From Metarhizium brunneum (taxonomy: Eukaryota; Ascomycota; Sordariomycetes; Hypocreales; Clavicipitaceae): a stretch of DNA of 64,000 bases. Shown here one piece after another: positions 45,417 through 57,229 of the stretch (position 1 is the stretch's first letter; every line of letters starts with the position of its first letter). The position numbers and the translations under genes were made by a program. Below the pieces are notes generated by a model, which saw nothing but the letters and a program-made list of their open reading frames with translations, was not told the origin of the DNA and made no database searches. Location of the stretch: the NCBI RefSeq assembly GCF_013426205.1, contig NC_089427.1, positions 682,001 to 746,000 on the forward strand, given 5' to 3'.

Positions 45417-47330
45417 TTACTGCGATGCGGCGACGCACCAATGACGATGGAAGGCCCATGCGCTTTTCTGACATTCCTTACTGCAGTATTTGGTACGGCG
45501 ACACCGGCGACACTTGGCAAATTGTCTGGTGTACTCTTCCCACTTTCCACACTGGTAGTAGGCACACTGTCGAATGCCGCCACGAGTATCGTCCTTGCGG
45601 CAGAGATTCCGCATAACAACCCCGGCCCAATATTGCATATCAGTGCTGTGATATCGAACAGTAAACTTCTCAACGAGAGGGAAAAGGTTGAAATCATTAG
45701 GTAGTAGGTATTCCTCGTCAGAATCATCAGGATCCTCCATGTCAGCTGCATCTTCCTCCCCATCAAGTGCCGCCAAGTTTATACCCAAGGAGAGTTTAGG
45801 CACCAAGTGACTCTTCTGGAAGTATGACCGAAGCCCACAGTACTTCGAGACATAGGCCAAAAGTTGCAGGGACATTAATACATCTTCTTCTCGTGGCATC
45901 ACAGCGAGCATTTGCGCTGTTGGAACGACGTGACGATCCAGTAGATACCTCGGCACAGTCGAGTTGGGAGCGGGTTGCTGCGGTGGTGTGACCATGGCCG
46001 GCCGGCCTGGGGATAATCCCATTGTGGGCACTGGTGTGGGATTGGTCGTGTTCCCGATACTGCCGTCGATGGCATTGCGGTGCGTGATATTAAAAGTGCC
46101 AGGGTCTTGGTGTGTTTCCGACACCGTCGGTGTATTCAGCTCCAATGATGAGCCCGCCAATATGCTCTCTCCGTCCTCCATGGAAATATCTTGGATACCG
46201 ACTGTAGACTGCATTTCAGTTGTCCCAGTCATGTCGGCATCGGGAGATTCATCAGATGGCATGCTGTCGGCATTTAAATCGTCAGTTTCTACCGTGGACG
46301 TCTGGTGTCTGATAGAGGGCCTCCTCCGTGGGCGATCTGAAGCGTCCAGGGCAGTGGTTGCCGCAACGGCGGCAGCAGCCGCAGCATTCGATGGCGCTAT
46401 AGGTCGCACTGTTGGAGAGCGCAGTTGTGGTAGGGGAAGTGGTGTAGTAGGGGAAGTGGGTTGAGATCCATTGCCACCATGGCCGAACAGTGCCATAGAT
46501 GCCAAACGATCCGAGTCACGAACAGGTCGCACGAACCCATCAATACTCTCTACAACTGATGTTGCTCCCGCCAGAGGCTGCAGTGCTGGTCCAGCCGAAA
46601 GAGGATTGGGTTGACGGGTGTCGCTCGCTCGGAAACTGTACCGGTGGCGGGTCCCAGTGGTTGCACCTCGCTCCGGTGTTGTGGCAGTAGCTCGCGAGGC
46701 TGCCGTTACGGCTTCAACGGTAGACTGGGCCGAAGTTGTAGACGGCCCAGCGTAGCTCGCAGACACGTCAATGGAGGGAGGAGGGCCGTGGCGTCGGACA
46801 GCAGACCTCTGATCGGGCTCAAGGCGAGTAGACCGGTTGGCGAAGGAAGTCGCTGGTTTGGAGGAGCTGCGATGATCGTGTCCTCTGTGACGACGGTGAT
46901 GTTCATGTATCTGTTTCTGGCTGGCTTCTTCCGCCTTTTCGCGGCATTTTTCGATGATTTTGATGTAATTGTCAAGAATGGTGGCTATTACTGGCACCAT
47001 GTCGGCCTCGACAACACGAGTGCGTACATTTTCAGTTCCTCGGACACCGATATTAACCACACATTGGAAAGCAAGATTCCATTTCCACATGCCCATCATA
47101 TCTTTACTCCGGCCTTGCTTTAATATGCAGACGAGACGTTCGATGCCTCCATCGACAGTTAAAATGTCGCGGATACGAGCTGAAGACGTGGTCAGGTATG
47201 CAAGGTGGTTGAGGGAGTTGATGAGCGGCAAGGTAGATGTGCAGTCAAGTGCTCGACGGTCATACAGCGCAGTCGTGATGCCAACAGACGCCTTGTTGAC
47301 GTTCGGGATGCTGAAATTGACTTCCCTCAT
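45417..47330 (-). CDS. samB: MYND-type zinc finger protein SamB/Mub1
   Basis: A single exon gives 637 residues. The start MREVNFSIPNVNKASVGITT is taken because it is the conserved family start; the frame stays open 19 codons further up. An armadillo-like N-terminal region follows (SSARIRDILTVDGGIERLVC). The middle is a long Ser/Thr/Pro- and Ala-rich linker. The C-terminus is a MYND zinc finger with CAYYQCGKWEEY, CRRCRRTKYCSKECQKSAW and FHRHWC. In Aspergillus samB mutants form abnormal septa and anucleate cells, and yeast Mub1 partners Ubr2 to degrade Rpn4. It is probably a regulator of morphogenesis acting through protein turnover. No intron is needed. Confidence 0.93.
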   Translation of the reverse strand: MREVNFSIPNVNKASVGITTALYDRRALDCTSTLPLINSLNHLAYLTTSSARIRDILTVDGGIERLVCILKQGRSKDMMGMWKWNLAFQCVVNIGVRGTENVRTRVVEADMVPVIATILDNYIKIIEKCREKAEEASQKQIHEHHRRHRGHDHRSSSKPATSFANRSTRLEPDQRSAVRRHGPPPSIDVSASYAGPSTTSAQSTVEAVTAASRATATTPERGATTGTRHRYSFRASDTRQPNPLSAGPALQPLAGATSVVESIDGFVRPVRDSDRLASMALFGHGGNGSQPTSPTTPLPLPQLRSPTVRPIAPSNAAAAAAVAATTALDASDRPRRRPSIRHQTSTVETDDLNADSMPSDESPDADMTGTTEMQSTVGIQDISMEDGESILAGSSLELNTPTVSETHQDPGTFNITHRNAIDGSIGNTTNPTPVPTMGLSPGRPAMVTPPQQPAPNSTVPRYLLDRHVVPTAQMLAVMPREEDVLMSLQLLAYVSKYCGLRSYFQKSHLVPKLSLGINLAALDGEEDAADMEDPDDSDEEYLLPNDFNLFPLVEKFTVRYHSTDMQYWAGVVMRNLCRKDDTRGGIRQCAYYQCGKWEEYTRQFAKCRRCRRTKYCSKECQKSAWAFHRHWCVAASQ

Positions 47331-50099
47331 CTTGAGCAGATGAACCCCATCCAAGGGCGAGTTGACAGGTGGTAACAGACAAAGCAACGGCTAGATGAGC
47401 GCCTGGAGGTATTTTGAGACCTGAGTAGGGTAGCCCCTCTGTCTGAGGGGCCCGGCGTGGTAACTATGGAAGCCAAATTGGTTACACGGAATTTTGGGAG
47501 GTTAAGATGTTGATTGACCACGAGGTCTCGATAGCAGAGGTTGTTAAGGCAGGTAGGATGACAGAAGCCTGAAGATGTGACCGGGGTGGCCGAGTGGCGG
47601 CTTGCTGCCGAGCACACTCTAATGGGCAACAGCGCAACACCACAGCCTAGATGTGTCCAAGCAGTAAAACGCTGCTGATTGAGGCTGATGTGGAGTGAAT
47701 GCTAAAGAGCGAAAGTATGCCGTTGTCGTTGTCGAGAGGTAGAAGGGTGAGCGTAGGCTTGCGGTGTTTCAGGCAAAAGCTGGGTGCAACTAGGACCGAG
47801 ACGCGGGAGGCGGCGGCGAAGGGAGTGTGCACAATGGACCGTCGACCGGGAGAGGAGAGCAACGCAATCAGCAGTGGCTGAGAAGACAGCTTCGTAGGGA
47901 CGTTACGGTCCTGGTGTCTGTTGTGCGAAATTCGGTCTCGTCGATGAAGCAGCGCGAGGAGCTGTGCCTTTCGAGCTGCCGAGAGTTCGAAGATGGCGCC
48001 GTGGCCGTGAAGCGGAAGACGGTGGTTGAAGGGGGTAAGCAGGGAACCTTGAAGGGGGGAAAACATTGAGAGGCTGGTGGAGGTTGGACATTGGGCCTAG
48101 GGGCTACTAATGGGCAAGCGATTAATGGCACCACATGTACAGACCAGTCGTGACATGGAGCATCTCGGGAGGCCAGGACCGGCCAAGGAGGGTGTGGCGG
48201 CACTCAATTCGTGCTGCTCCCTACAGCTGGGACCATCAATGGTTCAACGGAACGAGAGACGCAACGCTGGAAAGTGGTACTGGAGGCTGCATTTTGGTTG
48301 GGCACTGGGGCCTGGTTAGTGCCTCCCTTATTTGCCAGAGGACTCAGGGCTGAGGCTGCATTGCTGTGCATGTTCCAGGGACATGTCGACGACTTTCCGC
48401 CCAAGTATCTGGGTATCTGAATACTGTACGTTTTGGTAGGAATTTAATACAATATCAATTAATAGTAATCACTACAAGATCCGTTCTTCCCAAGTCAACT
48501 TTATCATCGGGTTTCTGGCCTTCATTGTTAGCCCAAGTCTTAGCGGTCGCTGCGGGCGTTGGCCTCTGCCAACGCTCGTAGCCTTGGGTAAAGTACTTAA
48601 GTATGCGGAAATTTCGCATCCACCTTTGTCTCCAGGTGCCAACACCAGCCCGACCGCGAGCCTACAAAAAGAAGTGCAAAGAAAATAAAATAAAATTCTA
48701 AAAGAATAAACCCAAAGCACAAAACCAGTTCCCTTCATTCGTGACAGTATAGATTTGCTAGTTTCAGTGTTGAGGAGTTGCCGCTTGAGAACGTTGTCCG
48801 TGGCCTAAGCAAGGCACTTAGCAATGGCTAAAACGCCTAGTGATGTCTGCCAGGCCTTTGTACTTGAGAATGTACCTAGCTGTAGGTAGTACAACTTGAG
48901 CACCAGACCAGACACATGTCTGGTAATCATGGGTGGCTCCAGCGCCCGAATCACAGTGCCAAGGGACAAAGCACCGTGTCTGGCCAGATGATGTGAGGAT
49001 GGCCGTCAAATTTCGCCCCCTAGCTTGGCCTCTGCATGCAGCAGACAGATCAGTTGACATCAATTTAGCACGGAGACAGCGCAACGCCACTAAGAACTGC
49101 AGAGGAGCCCCTAGTGCTTGTCGTGACACAGTAAGTGCCAGGCTTTGATCGTTAAGTGCCAACGCTTGAGCTATAACGTGAGAGCTGCCCCACCAAATGG
49201 CGTATGGAACCAGTAGTTGTTTGGGAAGGACTGGTATGAAACGACCCGATGCTGGTGTGCGGCGTTCATTCTCAACCCGACTATTTACTCGATGCATGCG
49301 GTCCGTTTAAACTTTTTTTTAGCTCTACTAGAACACCTATTCAATAGTTGGCAGTCAGTTGAATTTGACAACTTTGGCTAGCTCAGCAACCTGACGATTA
49401 GCTGCCGCCTGTTACAGTTCAATTATTGTATACCATGCCAATCCGCTGTTTGTGTGTAGCCCGGATGGATGTATTAGATGCACTTCAGAAGTGCTTCCTA
49501 CCTTCGACAATAGACAAGCCTCGCTCGGCCAAGAGCCCTGCGCCTGGCGGCGATGCGAAGCATGCCCCGAGGACAATATTTTAGGAATTTGACTTCCGGC
49601 AAATCATCGAAACATTCTGCATAGCGCGGCTCAACGGAGGCCAAGGGCATCCAAAATAGATAGTCGAAAACAAGACTCATGGTATTGAATTTCAAATGGC
49701 ACGGTAGGTTATATGCCTCGAAAGATAGTTTGCTAACCGACAGAGCATATTGGTAGCTTTCTGCAGACATATTGTTTTGGAACCTGGTTGTTCCTCTTGC
49801 CTAACGCGCAGTCAATACAATAGATGTAGGGGACATTAGTCGACAGACGACTCATCTACAGCTCAAAACTATTCGTGTCAACTGCACATAAGAAGAGGTC
49901 GCAACTCGAGCTTCCGTCACTCCGACTCCCAGCTTGTTAGCTAGCAAACGGAAGAGAGCACTCCTAGATATGATCTCGATATGCAGGGCTTTCTGGATGA
50001 AGCCGCCGGATGGATGATCGAAGAGGCCACCACAACACACTGTGTAAATAGCTCGGCGCTAGAGATATTGTCAAACACGGCTGGTTTTCTGAGATCGAT
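47331..50099. other. Long gene-free gap upstream of samB
   Basis: About 2.8 kb. The left part is the samB promoter and a probable long 5' UTR. Frames on both strands at 47647-48069 are antisense shadows of each other without motifs. A perfect 8-bp hairpin (GCGTTGGC, CTCT, GCCAACGC) lies at 48556-48575, and a CCAGACACATGTCTGG palindrome at about 48906-48921. No gene is supported here. Confidence 0.5.
48556..48575. repeat. 8-bp perfect hairpin
   Basis: GCGTTGGC and GCCAACGC are separated by CTCT. It stands alone in a gene-free gap, with no T run after it. Confidence 0.5.
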
Positions 50100-51116
50100 T
50101 CAATCACCACTAATTTTGGCATGCCGAAAGTACTTCATTCCCACCCAAGCGACTACAACCCAAACCCAAGCCATGACACCCGTCAATATGATGAGCGCTG
50201 GATAATACCCGACTATTGGTAGAGTCTCGTCGTTTTCAAGCTCAGGAGGTGCGTACGGTGTTTTGCCAACGTCCCACGCCCAAGTCCAGACATTCAAGCA
50301 CGATCCCATGCCAATGACGAAGACGAACCAAGTCACAGTAAGGACAACCCACCCCCACCACTCAGTTTCTGAATAATCCCAATCAGAGTCTGGATGAGGG
50401 AGAGCTGTTGTAGAAATGCCACTGTAGGATAGTGGAGACTTCGTTTGTTGGAATGATCTGCGGCGGGGGGCAGTTGTTCGGTTCGTATAATAGGATTCAG
50501 ATCCGGATGACACAGACAAGGTGGAGAGTGGAGGGCCTTGATTGTGGGAAATGTGTAGTACATCCTCCTCATCCGTCGTTGAGTTATAAGAGTTGCGTCG
50601 CTCTGTATCCTGTTCGCCGTGACCTCCGTTAGCTATTGCATTCACTCCTGACTGGTTAGAAGTCGCCGAGTTCTGAAGAGACATATCCGTTGATACCGTG
50701 TGAAGCGTGAAATCGGATGTCTTAAGGCCCAGGGCGTCTCGTTCAGTGGCGGTAGAGGACGACGATGCCCCAACCACACCCGCTCCAAATGCAGCAGTAT
50801 GCGAGGTGTCAATCTTCAATAGCTTAGTGTCCTTTTTCTCACGCTGTGCACCGCGCCCGAGAAGGGCTGCCTTTCTAAGGGAGCCTCGTCGACGCCGAGT
50901 CTTTTGCAGCTGCGTCAAGGGAGCGAGTGACGACGGCGCGGTGGCCACTGAGTTTATTGTGTCTTCTTCTTCGATGTCTAGGCGTGTCTTAATTTCTGCA
51001 GATGTTCTCATGAAGGGAAATTTTGATAGAATTCCGGAACCAGAAGGTGTCCGTCGATGGACTGATGTTGACTGTTGCTCGTCGTGTTGCACGGCGTCGC
51101 TCGTGTCATTGTCCAT
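50100..51116 (-). CDS. Conserved fungal membrane protein, unknown
   Basis: Single exon, 338 residues from ATG 51116; the frame is open to 51209 with another possible start. The first 220 residues are Ser/Thr/Asp-rich and low in structure (SVHRRTPSGSGILSKFPFMR, a Lys/Arg-rich RRRRGSLRKAALLGRGAQRE). The end holds two membrane helices: GWVVLTVTWFVFVIGMGSCL and ALIILTGVMAWVWVVVAW, joined by a loop with WTWAWDVGKTPYAPPELEND. Both helices are rich in Trp. I do not recognise the family; the long, consistent frame and two clean helices make it a likely gene. A role at the plasma membrane or in the secretory path is possible but not shown. Confidence 0.7.
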   Translation of the reverse strand: MDNDTSDAVQHDEQQSTSVHRRTPSGSGILSKFPFMRTSAEIKTRLDIEEEDTINSVATAPSSLAPLTQLQKTRRRRGSLRKAALLGRGAQREKKDTKLLKIDTSHTAAFGAGVVGASSSSTATERDALGLKTSDFTLHTVSTDMSLQNSATSNQSGVNAIANGGHGEQDTERRNSYNSTTDEEDVLHISHNQGPPLSTLSVSSGSESYYTNRTTAPRRRSFQQTKSPLSYSGISTTALPHPDSDWDYSETEWWGWVVLTVTWFVFVIGMGSCLNVWTWAWDVGKTPYAPPELENDETLPIVGYYPALIILTGVMAWVWVVVAWVGMKYFRHAKISGD

Positions 51117-51997
51117 TGCGCGTACAGATGGCCACGCTGCTCCTTTGAGAACGTTATTTTTCAGGACCAGGAAGTCTGTCGGGATTTTTATTTGAGAATA
51201 GCTGTACACACTCGTCGGCAGGACCGGTTTCCGCGCAGGTTCGCTGCTTTGACAGATTGATCGTGGTCAAAGACAAGACCAAGTGTCAGGTCGTTCAAGG
51301 CAGCGAGACAGCTGAAATGCGTTGTAGTACGCTGCTAGAAAAAATGCGACATGGAATATTTGAACTTTACTGCGTCGCATCTCAATGGCCCAAATGTTGG
51401 CTGGAGGCGCATGCCTTGTCTGCCATGGCCCAACAGGTAGGTGGTGCCAGGCCCGCACAGACCATATACGGCCAGTACTACCAGTACTTCGCTACTTGGG
51501 CCAAATAAGCCCTTTAGCGCAACTTACCGGCTTAGGTGCGAGTACCTCTACTTAGTACAGAGCGCTTGCACCCAGGCAATAGTACTTTACTTAAGTATCA
51601 GGTACCTATATGCGTTACTCAGCATAAGTAGGGGGAGGATTGGCCACATCCCCTGCAGTAGCAATGCCGCGAAGCTTGATCTGTTCTGTGATAGTGCGCA
51701 AGTACATTTCCTCTTCACTCCACCGAACTTTCGTCGTGGCCTTTCGAGATCACGTCAATGACAGCCACAACGAGTAGCATAACCTCCCACGACGAACCGT
51801 TCCTCCCAACCTACCTAGGTAGCCTACCCTCAACTTCAATGCCAAGGATACTTTCAGTGTATCTGTAGAAAGAGCAAGCCAGACCGTCGACGTTTGCCCA
51901 ATAGCGTTACCGAAAGTACCCGCCATTATTACTCTAAAAGACATGCTGTTTTAACATTATAACCTCGTACAACAAGAGTATCCTGCGACAGAGCCAG
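51117..51997. other. Divergent promoter region
   Basis: Between the unknown membrane protein and the ZRG17-like gene. It holds a CTACCTAGGTAG palindrome at 51811-51822 and a GTACTTTACTTAAGTATC stretch near 51582. No coding signal. Confidence 0.45.
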
Positions 51998-53474
51998 ATG
52001 AGATCAACACAACCGGGGCTTATGGAGTCGTTCAAAGCCGAGCATTACAACCCGTCGTCTACTCCTCGAATTGATCTTCCGCCTACGGTATTGGTAGACG
52101 ATACTGATTCTGGGAGTGTGGGGGAACCTGACAATCAGACGCGGCAACTCGAATCACGCCTTCTCGCGCCTTCGGCGGCCATGACGTCTGAAACCCAACC
52201 AGTAGATATTACCTCTACTGGTGTTCCCCATAACCCATTCAATTTCCAAACACAGGTGATATCTACGTCGCCTGTTAAATCGGTACTCCGCGCCTCCTGT
52301 GCCCCCATTCTACTTTGCAAAGTAGTAATATTGTTTTTGAAATGATGACTAACTCTGAAAATCGGTGCAGAATATTGGCCAGCGTCGTGGCCACAGGTAC
52401 AAGCATAGCAGTATCTCAGCACAACATCAAATATTCCAAGAACCGCCGCCGAGACCGCCTCCTGTTCTCCCAGCTTCGTTACCCATACCGACACTAGTAG
52501 AAGCATGGAAGAGTATGCACAAAGAACAACGGACTAGACTTTATTGGAGCATGTGCCATCTGGCAGTCGCCACCTTTATCTTCTTCAGATCTGAAGGATC
52601 GCTTTCTGCAATGGCTTTATCTCACTTGGTCTTCTTTGACGCTGGCAGCGCTGCTGTATGTGTTGCGGTGGAAGTATTAGGAAATTTTGAAGTTTGGCGA
52701 CGCAGTAGCATTCGCCATCCCTTTGGGCTAGAGAGAGCCGAAGTACTCGCTGGATTCGCCATGTCCATATTCCTCCTCTTTGGAGGTTTCGATCTCGTCT
52801 CGCACAATCTGAAGCATTTCCTGGAGACTTTGGGAAATCACGAGGCACACCACGAGCATGGCCATGACCGCATATCTGCAACTTCTATTGATCTTGTAGC
52901 GGCCGTTGCTATCATCAGCACACTAGTCTCTGCATATGGGCTGAAAAACCACTCGCGCATTGCAAAGGTCATGAGGGTCTCGTACTTGGCCGCACTACCA
53001 AGCGTCCTGTCCAACCCGTTTCACTTTCTGACGCTCCTTTTTTCCATCATTGTTGCGCTTCTGCCGCTACTCTCGATCTATCTCTATGCTTGGTTGGATA
53101 GACTGATCTGCGCCGCCATTGCAGTTGCCATGTTCGGCCTTGGCATGCGAGTGGTAATTGCGCAAGGTCTGATGTTGTTGATGTCGTATGGTGGAACCAA
53201 CGGCAACTCTGGAGTCACGGCCGTGTTGAGGGAAATTGAGTCAGACACTACGATAACCCGAGTTGAGGAGTCCCAATTTTGGCAGGTTCACTACGGTCTT
53301 TGCATGGCTAATCTAAGGGTGAGCGTTGTGAGGGGTTGCGATGAAGTAGCAGTCAGCAAGTTGCGGAACCGAGTATCGTCATTGATCCAAAACAGGCTTG
53401 GAGAAGGATACGGCGTGGGCGGGAATACACGATGGGAGGCTACGTTGCAAATTCACCCTGATGCAAGCTCTTGA
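51998..53474 (+). CDS. ZRG17: Zinc transporter, CDF family (ZRG17-like)
   Basis: Two exons, 51998-52255 and 52371-53474, give 453 residues. After a polar N-terminus the CDF fold shows RLYWSMCHLAVATFIFFRSEGSLS, a further membrane span with FFDAGSAAVCVAVEVLGNFEVW, and the RHPFGLERAEVLAGFAMS motif. A His-rich loop with HEAHHEHGHDR follows. A C-terminal metal-binding lobe with VEESQFWQVHYGLCMANLRV closes the protein. Yeast Zrg17 pairs with Msc2 to bring zinc into the ER. The first coding exon ends in FNFQTQ; the intron has a GTGATA donor. Charged residues usual for a transport site in single-protein CDFs look reduced in the second span, which fits the Zrg17 partner role. Confidence 0.88.
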
Positions 53475-53770
53475 GTAGTCCTGTAACTATCCGATTAGAT
53501 CCCTTGCGATCGCTTTTAGTATGTTATCAATTTAAAAGGCGACGCGACATAATAGCGTCAAGCTAGTAGTAGCTGTTTCCCTTTTTCATCGCTACCACGT
53601 TGCCTAGATGACACATCACGACTCGGAACCGAAACACTGGGCACTGATGAATGTAGCTTCGATGTACATAGTATATGAGAAGGGTATCCTTGCTTCCGGA
53701 GGCCGACATTGTGCCATCTGCATGTAGTCTACAAACCGTGTATATAAGTAACAAGACAGAAAGAGAAAAG

Positions 53771-53821
<51 letters not shown>

Positions 53822-53932
53822 CAGCAATGGATGGAGATAAAACTCGTTGCATTTCGCATACAACTCAGAATTCCCGAAGCCCGTATTCCTAGTGCCACCT
53901 ACCATGGTTGCATGATCCGTGGCTTGACACAA
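53475..53932. other. Convergent intergenic with GA microsatellite
   Basis: 3' ends of ZRG17 and MGM1. The microsatellite at 53774-53818 is the main feature. Confidence 0.5.
53774..53818. repeat. (AG)n microsatellite, about 45 bases
   Basis: Pure AG dinucleotide repeat of about 22 units, in the tail between the convergent ZRG17 and MGM1 genes. The short frames it appears to create on either strand are not genes. Confidence 0.95.
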
Positions 53933-56837
53933 TTAAAACAGACCCCATCTACCACGCTGCCTCTGTCCGCCATGTCTTCGTCCGTCAGTCAACCGTTCAC
54001 GTTCTCTGCCCTCTAGTTGCTTTAAGCTGTCCATTTTCTCAAGAACAAGCTCCAAAAGCTCTTTTCTGCGAATAACCTCCAGGTGGCGCCGAATCTTGGG
54101 GTCCTCCTTGGCAAATCTTTCCACTTCTTCTTCAGTTAGATGGCGACCGAGACGAAGGTCTAGTTCTCGAGGGAAGTTATAGTAAAATTCAGACAGCAAT
54201 TCTACATTGATGAAAAGCACAGCTGTAGAAGCTAGTTTTGATGCTGCAGAATCCAAGAACACTTCAGGGCAATAGTACTTGTTCTTGACAGATGCGCATT
54301 GTTTGGACTTGACGGCCATGAGTCGCATCTTGATGATATCTGCACGATCACGAAGGAATACTGCCTCACGCCCTGTTTGCGATTAGACCTTAAGTCTCCA
54401 ATTGTCGCAATTGCTTTAGGATAGAGCGATGAAGAGGAGCAACATACCTTTGGCGAGTAGTGCAGCGCTAAAACCGCCAGCGCCACTTCGACCATCGCCT
54501 TCTACGACAATGTCGCCTTTCCTGGCCTTATCAACAAAATTCATCACTTCCTTTAACTTTCTTCGACCGCCAATGGATGACTCAAGTCCGCTCAAGGCAG
54601 CTTCACAGTCTTGTAGCTCCTTCTTCAACACGTCTCCTACGTGTTGCCGGCCCTGGGCCCATTCGCGTTCCTCGATGTCAATCTCAAATTTGAAAGGCTT
54701 AATACAATTTTCTACTTGATCGCTGGTACTGTAGAACCTTTCGTTGAGAATGGTTGATGCTGCCTCTAATATGGCTTGGCGAGCGAAAGGATGTGTTGCA
54801 AAATTAGAATTATTGAGTAGCTGGTCAACGTGGTCTTGCAAAGAGGAGGATACTACCGTCGTGGCGAGACGCCCAACACCGAGCTTGGTGAGTGCTGAGG
54901 CTGATGCATCAAGCTGCCGGTGCCAGTACAGCGAGGAAGCTTCCGCTTTCGGAAGATCTGAGATATGGTCAGGCTCTACTTGAGCCTGAGACAGATCTGT
55001 GATAGGTTTGTTCCAGTATCTGGCTGCTAAAAGATCCAAGACTTTCTGGTCAAGTTCGCTTTTTAGCAATTCGCGCATTTGCGGCCGACCGAACTCTACT
55101 GTAAACTGCTTGAAAGAGTGCTTGAAAGCGTCTAAACTCTCAGCGAGATACGACTCTGCGGATAGCGGCCGATCGTTGTATTGTACTTTAAATTCGTATG
55201 TCGCCTCTTCAAGCTCCTGCCGGATAGCGTCACTCGTGCTCTGTAAGCTGGATGACATGGTTTGCTCAAGGACATGCATCAACTTTTTGCGTAATGTTAT
55301 GGTGCCGACATTGACACCGGCATCCGGGCCAAACTCGAGGGGGTGAGATGAAAAGTAGCTGTTCTCGTGTTTGGCTATCGATGACATTAAATTGGCTGGA
55401 CCCATCTTGAACAATCCTTGGGAAGACGGTGCTTTGGATACGACTCCAACGTAGCCTAGCCGAAGTGGGTATTGTTTGTCATTTAGAATGGCGGCGCCGC
55501 GAGTAGGGTCAACTAGGTCCATCTTGGTGACGACGCCAATAGTTCGCTCGCCTCTTGGGTCTACTCGGCGAGATGCCCTCAAGGCGGTTGAATTGGCGAG
55601 ATCCACATCGGCTGCTGAGATGGCTAGAATCACATTTGGCGGCTGAATGTATTTATCACATAGTTCCGAGATCTTCTGCTTCAATTGAAGTGGTTGGTTT
55701 TGTCCAACAACTTGGATGTAACCAGGTAAGTCAATCAGAGACAAGTCGGGGACGTTGGGCGAATAAATAGTAAGATGGATAGGATCATCAGACACACAGT
55801 CGGCGTTTGATACTGCCATGTTGAGTTCCGTCAGCGTTCTTTGGATGGATGAAAAATCTGAAATATGTCTTAAACCGAGGTCCGGGAACTCTCCGTACTC
55901 GTCCTTTGACGCAGGCGTGTTCACTAGCGTGAGCTCGATTGGTCTGCGAGTAACCATATTCGAGCCCTTTGGAAGAAATTCGTGTCCAACAATCGCCTCC
56001 AGAACAGAGCTCTTCCCCGATGACTGTGAACCGATGACGACGATGGATGGAAGTGTCAACGAGCTGGACTGCCCAACTTTTTGAAGCATACTTCTGATCT
56101 CGATCATCTTCTTCGTAAGAACCATCATCTGGTCATCTCTCGCAACCTCCTCTGAATCTCGAGCATCGTTTTCTGAAGTCTTCTCGTAGCCATAGGCTGC
56201 CGCAGACGCAGCAGCAGCCACCCCAGTACCTGTTCTGCTCTGTTTTGGCCCGCCCCCGCCACCCGCTCCGCCGTTGCCTCCGGTGCCGATATCTTCATGG
56301 ATTCTGAGCATCCGTTTTAACCATTCTGGCGTCTCGACCTGCTCCTTCGTGTTTTCCCAACCTTGCCGAGTTTGAGCAGCAACATCCTTCGCGGTGTCGA
56401 ATAAGCTTGTCGCCGTCGACGTTACGGTATCTTTTGTCGTATTGAAAAGCTCGATAGCATAAGTGCTGGCCTCTGCAAAGAGTTAGAATGGTCTCGAGAA
56501 TAAAGCTAAAAATGCCGACAATGTACTATAGCGACATACGATTTGCTTGATATTGAACCCAAGCAAAAGCACCGATTGCCAAGCCACCAAACATTGCTGG
56601 TATTCTAGCGAACTTGACAACTAGCTTAGGTAAGAAACGGGCAAACGAGGCATTCCTAGCAATGACAGCATTATGAAACGAGTTGCCACCAAACCACATG
56701 CGCTTTCTGGTCGCTCGGATGGATGAGTCTGCTCGCAACAGCCCCCCGTTAGGGAATCGGTGTAGTTGTCGGTTGACACTGACGAATGCACGTCGCGTCA
56801 CAGGCCGCAAGCCCGCAGCAAGAACCCGTGAACTCAT
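53933..56837 (-). CDS. MGM1: Mitochondrial dynamin-like GTPase Mgm1
   Basis: Three exons, 56540-56837, 54448-56472 and 53933-54372, give 920 residues. The start MSSRVLAAGLRPVTRRAFVS is a basic mitochondrial presequence, followed by a membrane segment (MFGGLAIGAFAWVQY) that anchors the long form. A second, Ala-rich stretch (GVAAAASAAAYGYE) lies before the GTPase, where a rhomboid cut is placed in yeast. The G domain has GSQSSGKSSVLEAIVG, DLSLIDLPGY and VVTKMDL. Middle and GED-like regions follow, up to the Arg-rich end. The protein fuses inner membranes and shapes cristae, and two forms made by the rhomboid protease work together. The in-frame upstream ATG at 56942 would add 35 residues, less likely than the conserved MSSR start. 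Confidence 0.94.
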
Positions 56838-57229
56838 TGTAATGAGAGTAGTTTGTTGAGAGCAAATATGCAGTTGTGCATACGGCCCTGAACGGGACCT
56901 TGAAGCCAGAAGGCCGATTCGAGTCCGGAGGTAAGCGTTCAAGAATTGGTAATGTAAGTTGCGAATTCAATGTCTGCCAAGAGTTAGGATTAGCCATAGT
57001 GCCATGGGAGTCTGGCTCCTGAGGTCACAACAACACGCGCCACCAATCATCCCACTAAAGTCCTGGAACAAAAGAGTGGAACACAAGCCACGGGCCACCC
57101 CACTATTTTAGTTATCAGCACGTGATCGATCTATTATCAGCAACTTTTGCTTCAAAATTTTTGGCTTCGACAGCGCGGGTTGAATAGGCCTATCTGCTGT
57201 TTATTTTCATTCATTGGCCGTCCGCCATT
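56838..57229. other. Divergent promoter, MGM1 and SPB1
   Basis: 392 bp between two divergent start codons, so the promoters must share this stretch. No coding signal beyond the upstream MGM1 frame. Confidence 0.5.

Noticed and set aside
47331..47387. N-terminal extension of SamB by 19 residues
   Set aside because: The conserved family start is MREVNFSIPN; the extension looks like 5' UTR.
47580..47660. GGTGGCCGAGTGGCGG, like a tRNA-Ser/Leu A box
   Set aside because: No B box or matching acceptor stem follows at the right distance.
48818..49297. A 159-codon minus-strand frame
   Set aside because: No domain, no splice or promoter signals, and amino acid makeup like random sequence.
53563..53932. 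Ser/Leu-repeat and Arg/Glu-repeat frames across the AG repeat
   Set aside because: Created by translation of the dinucleotide repeat.
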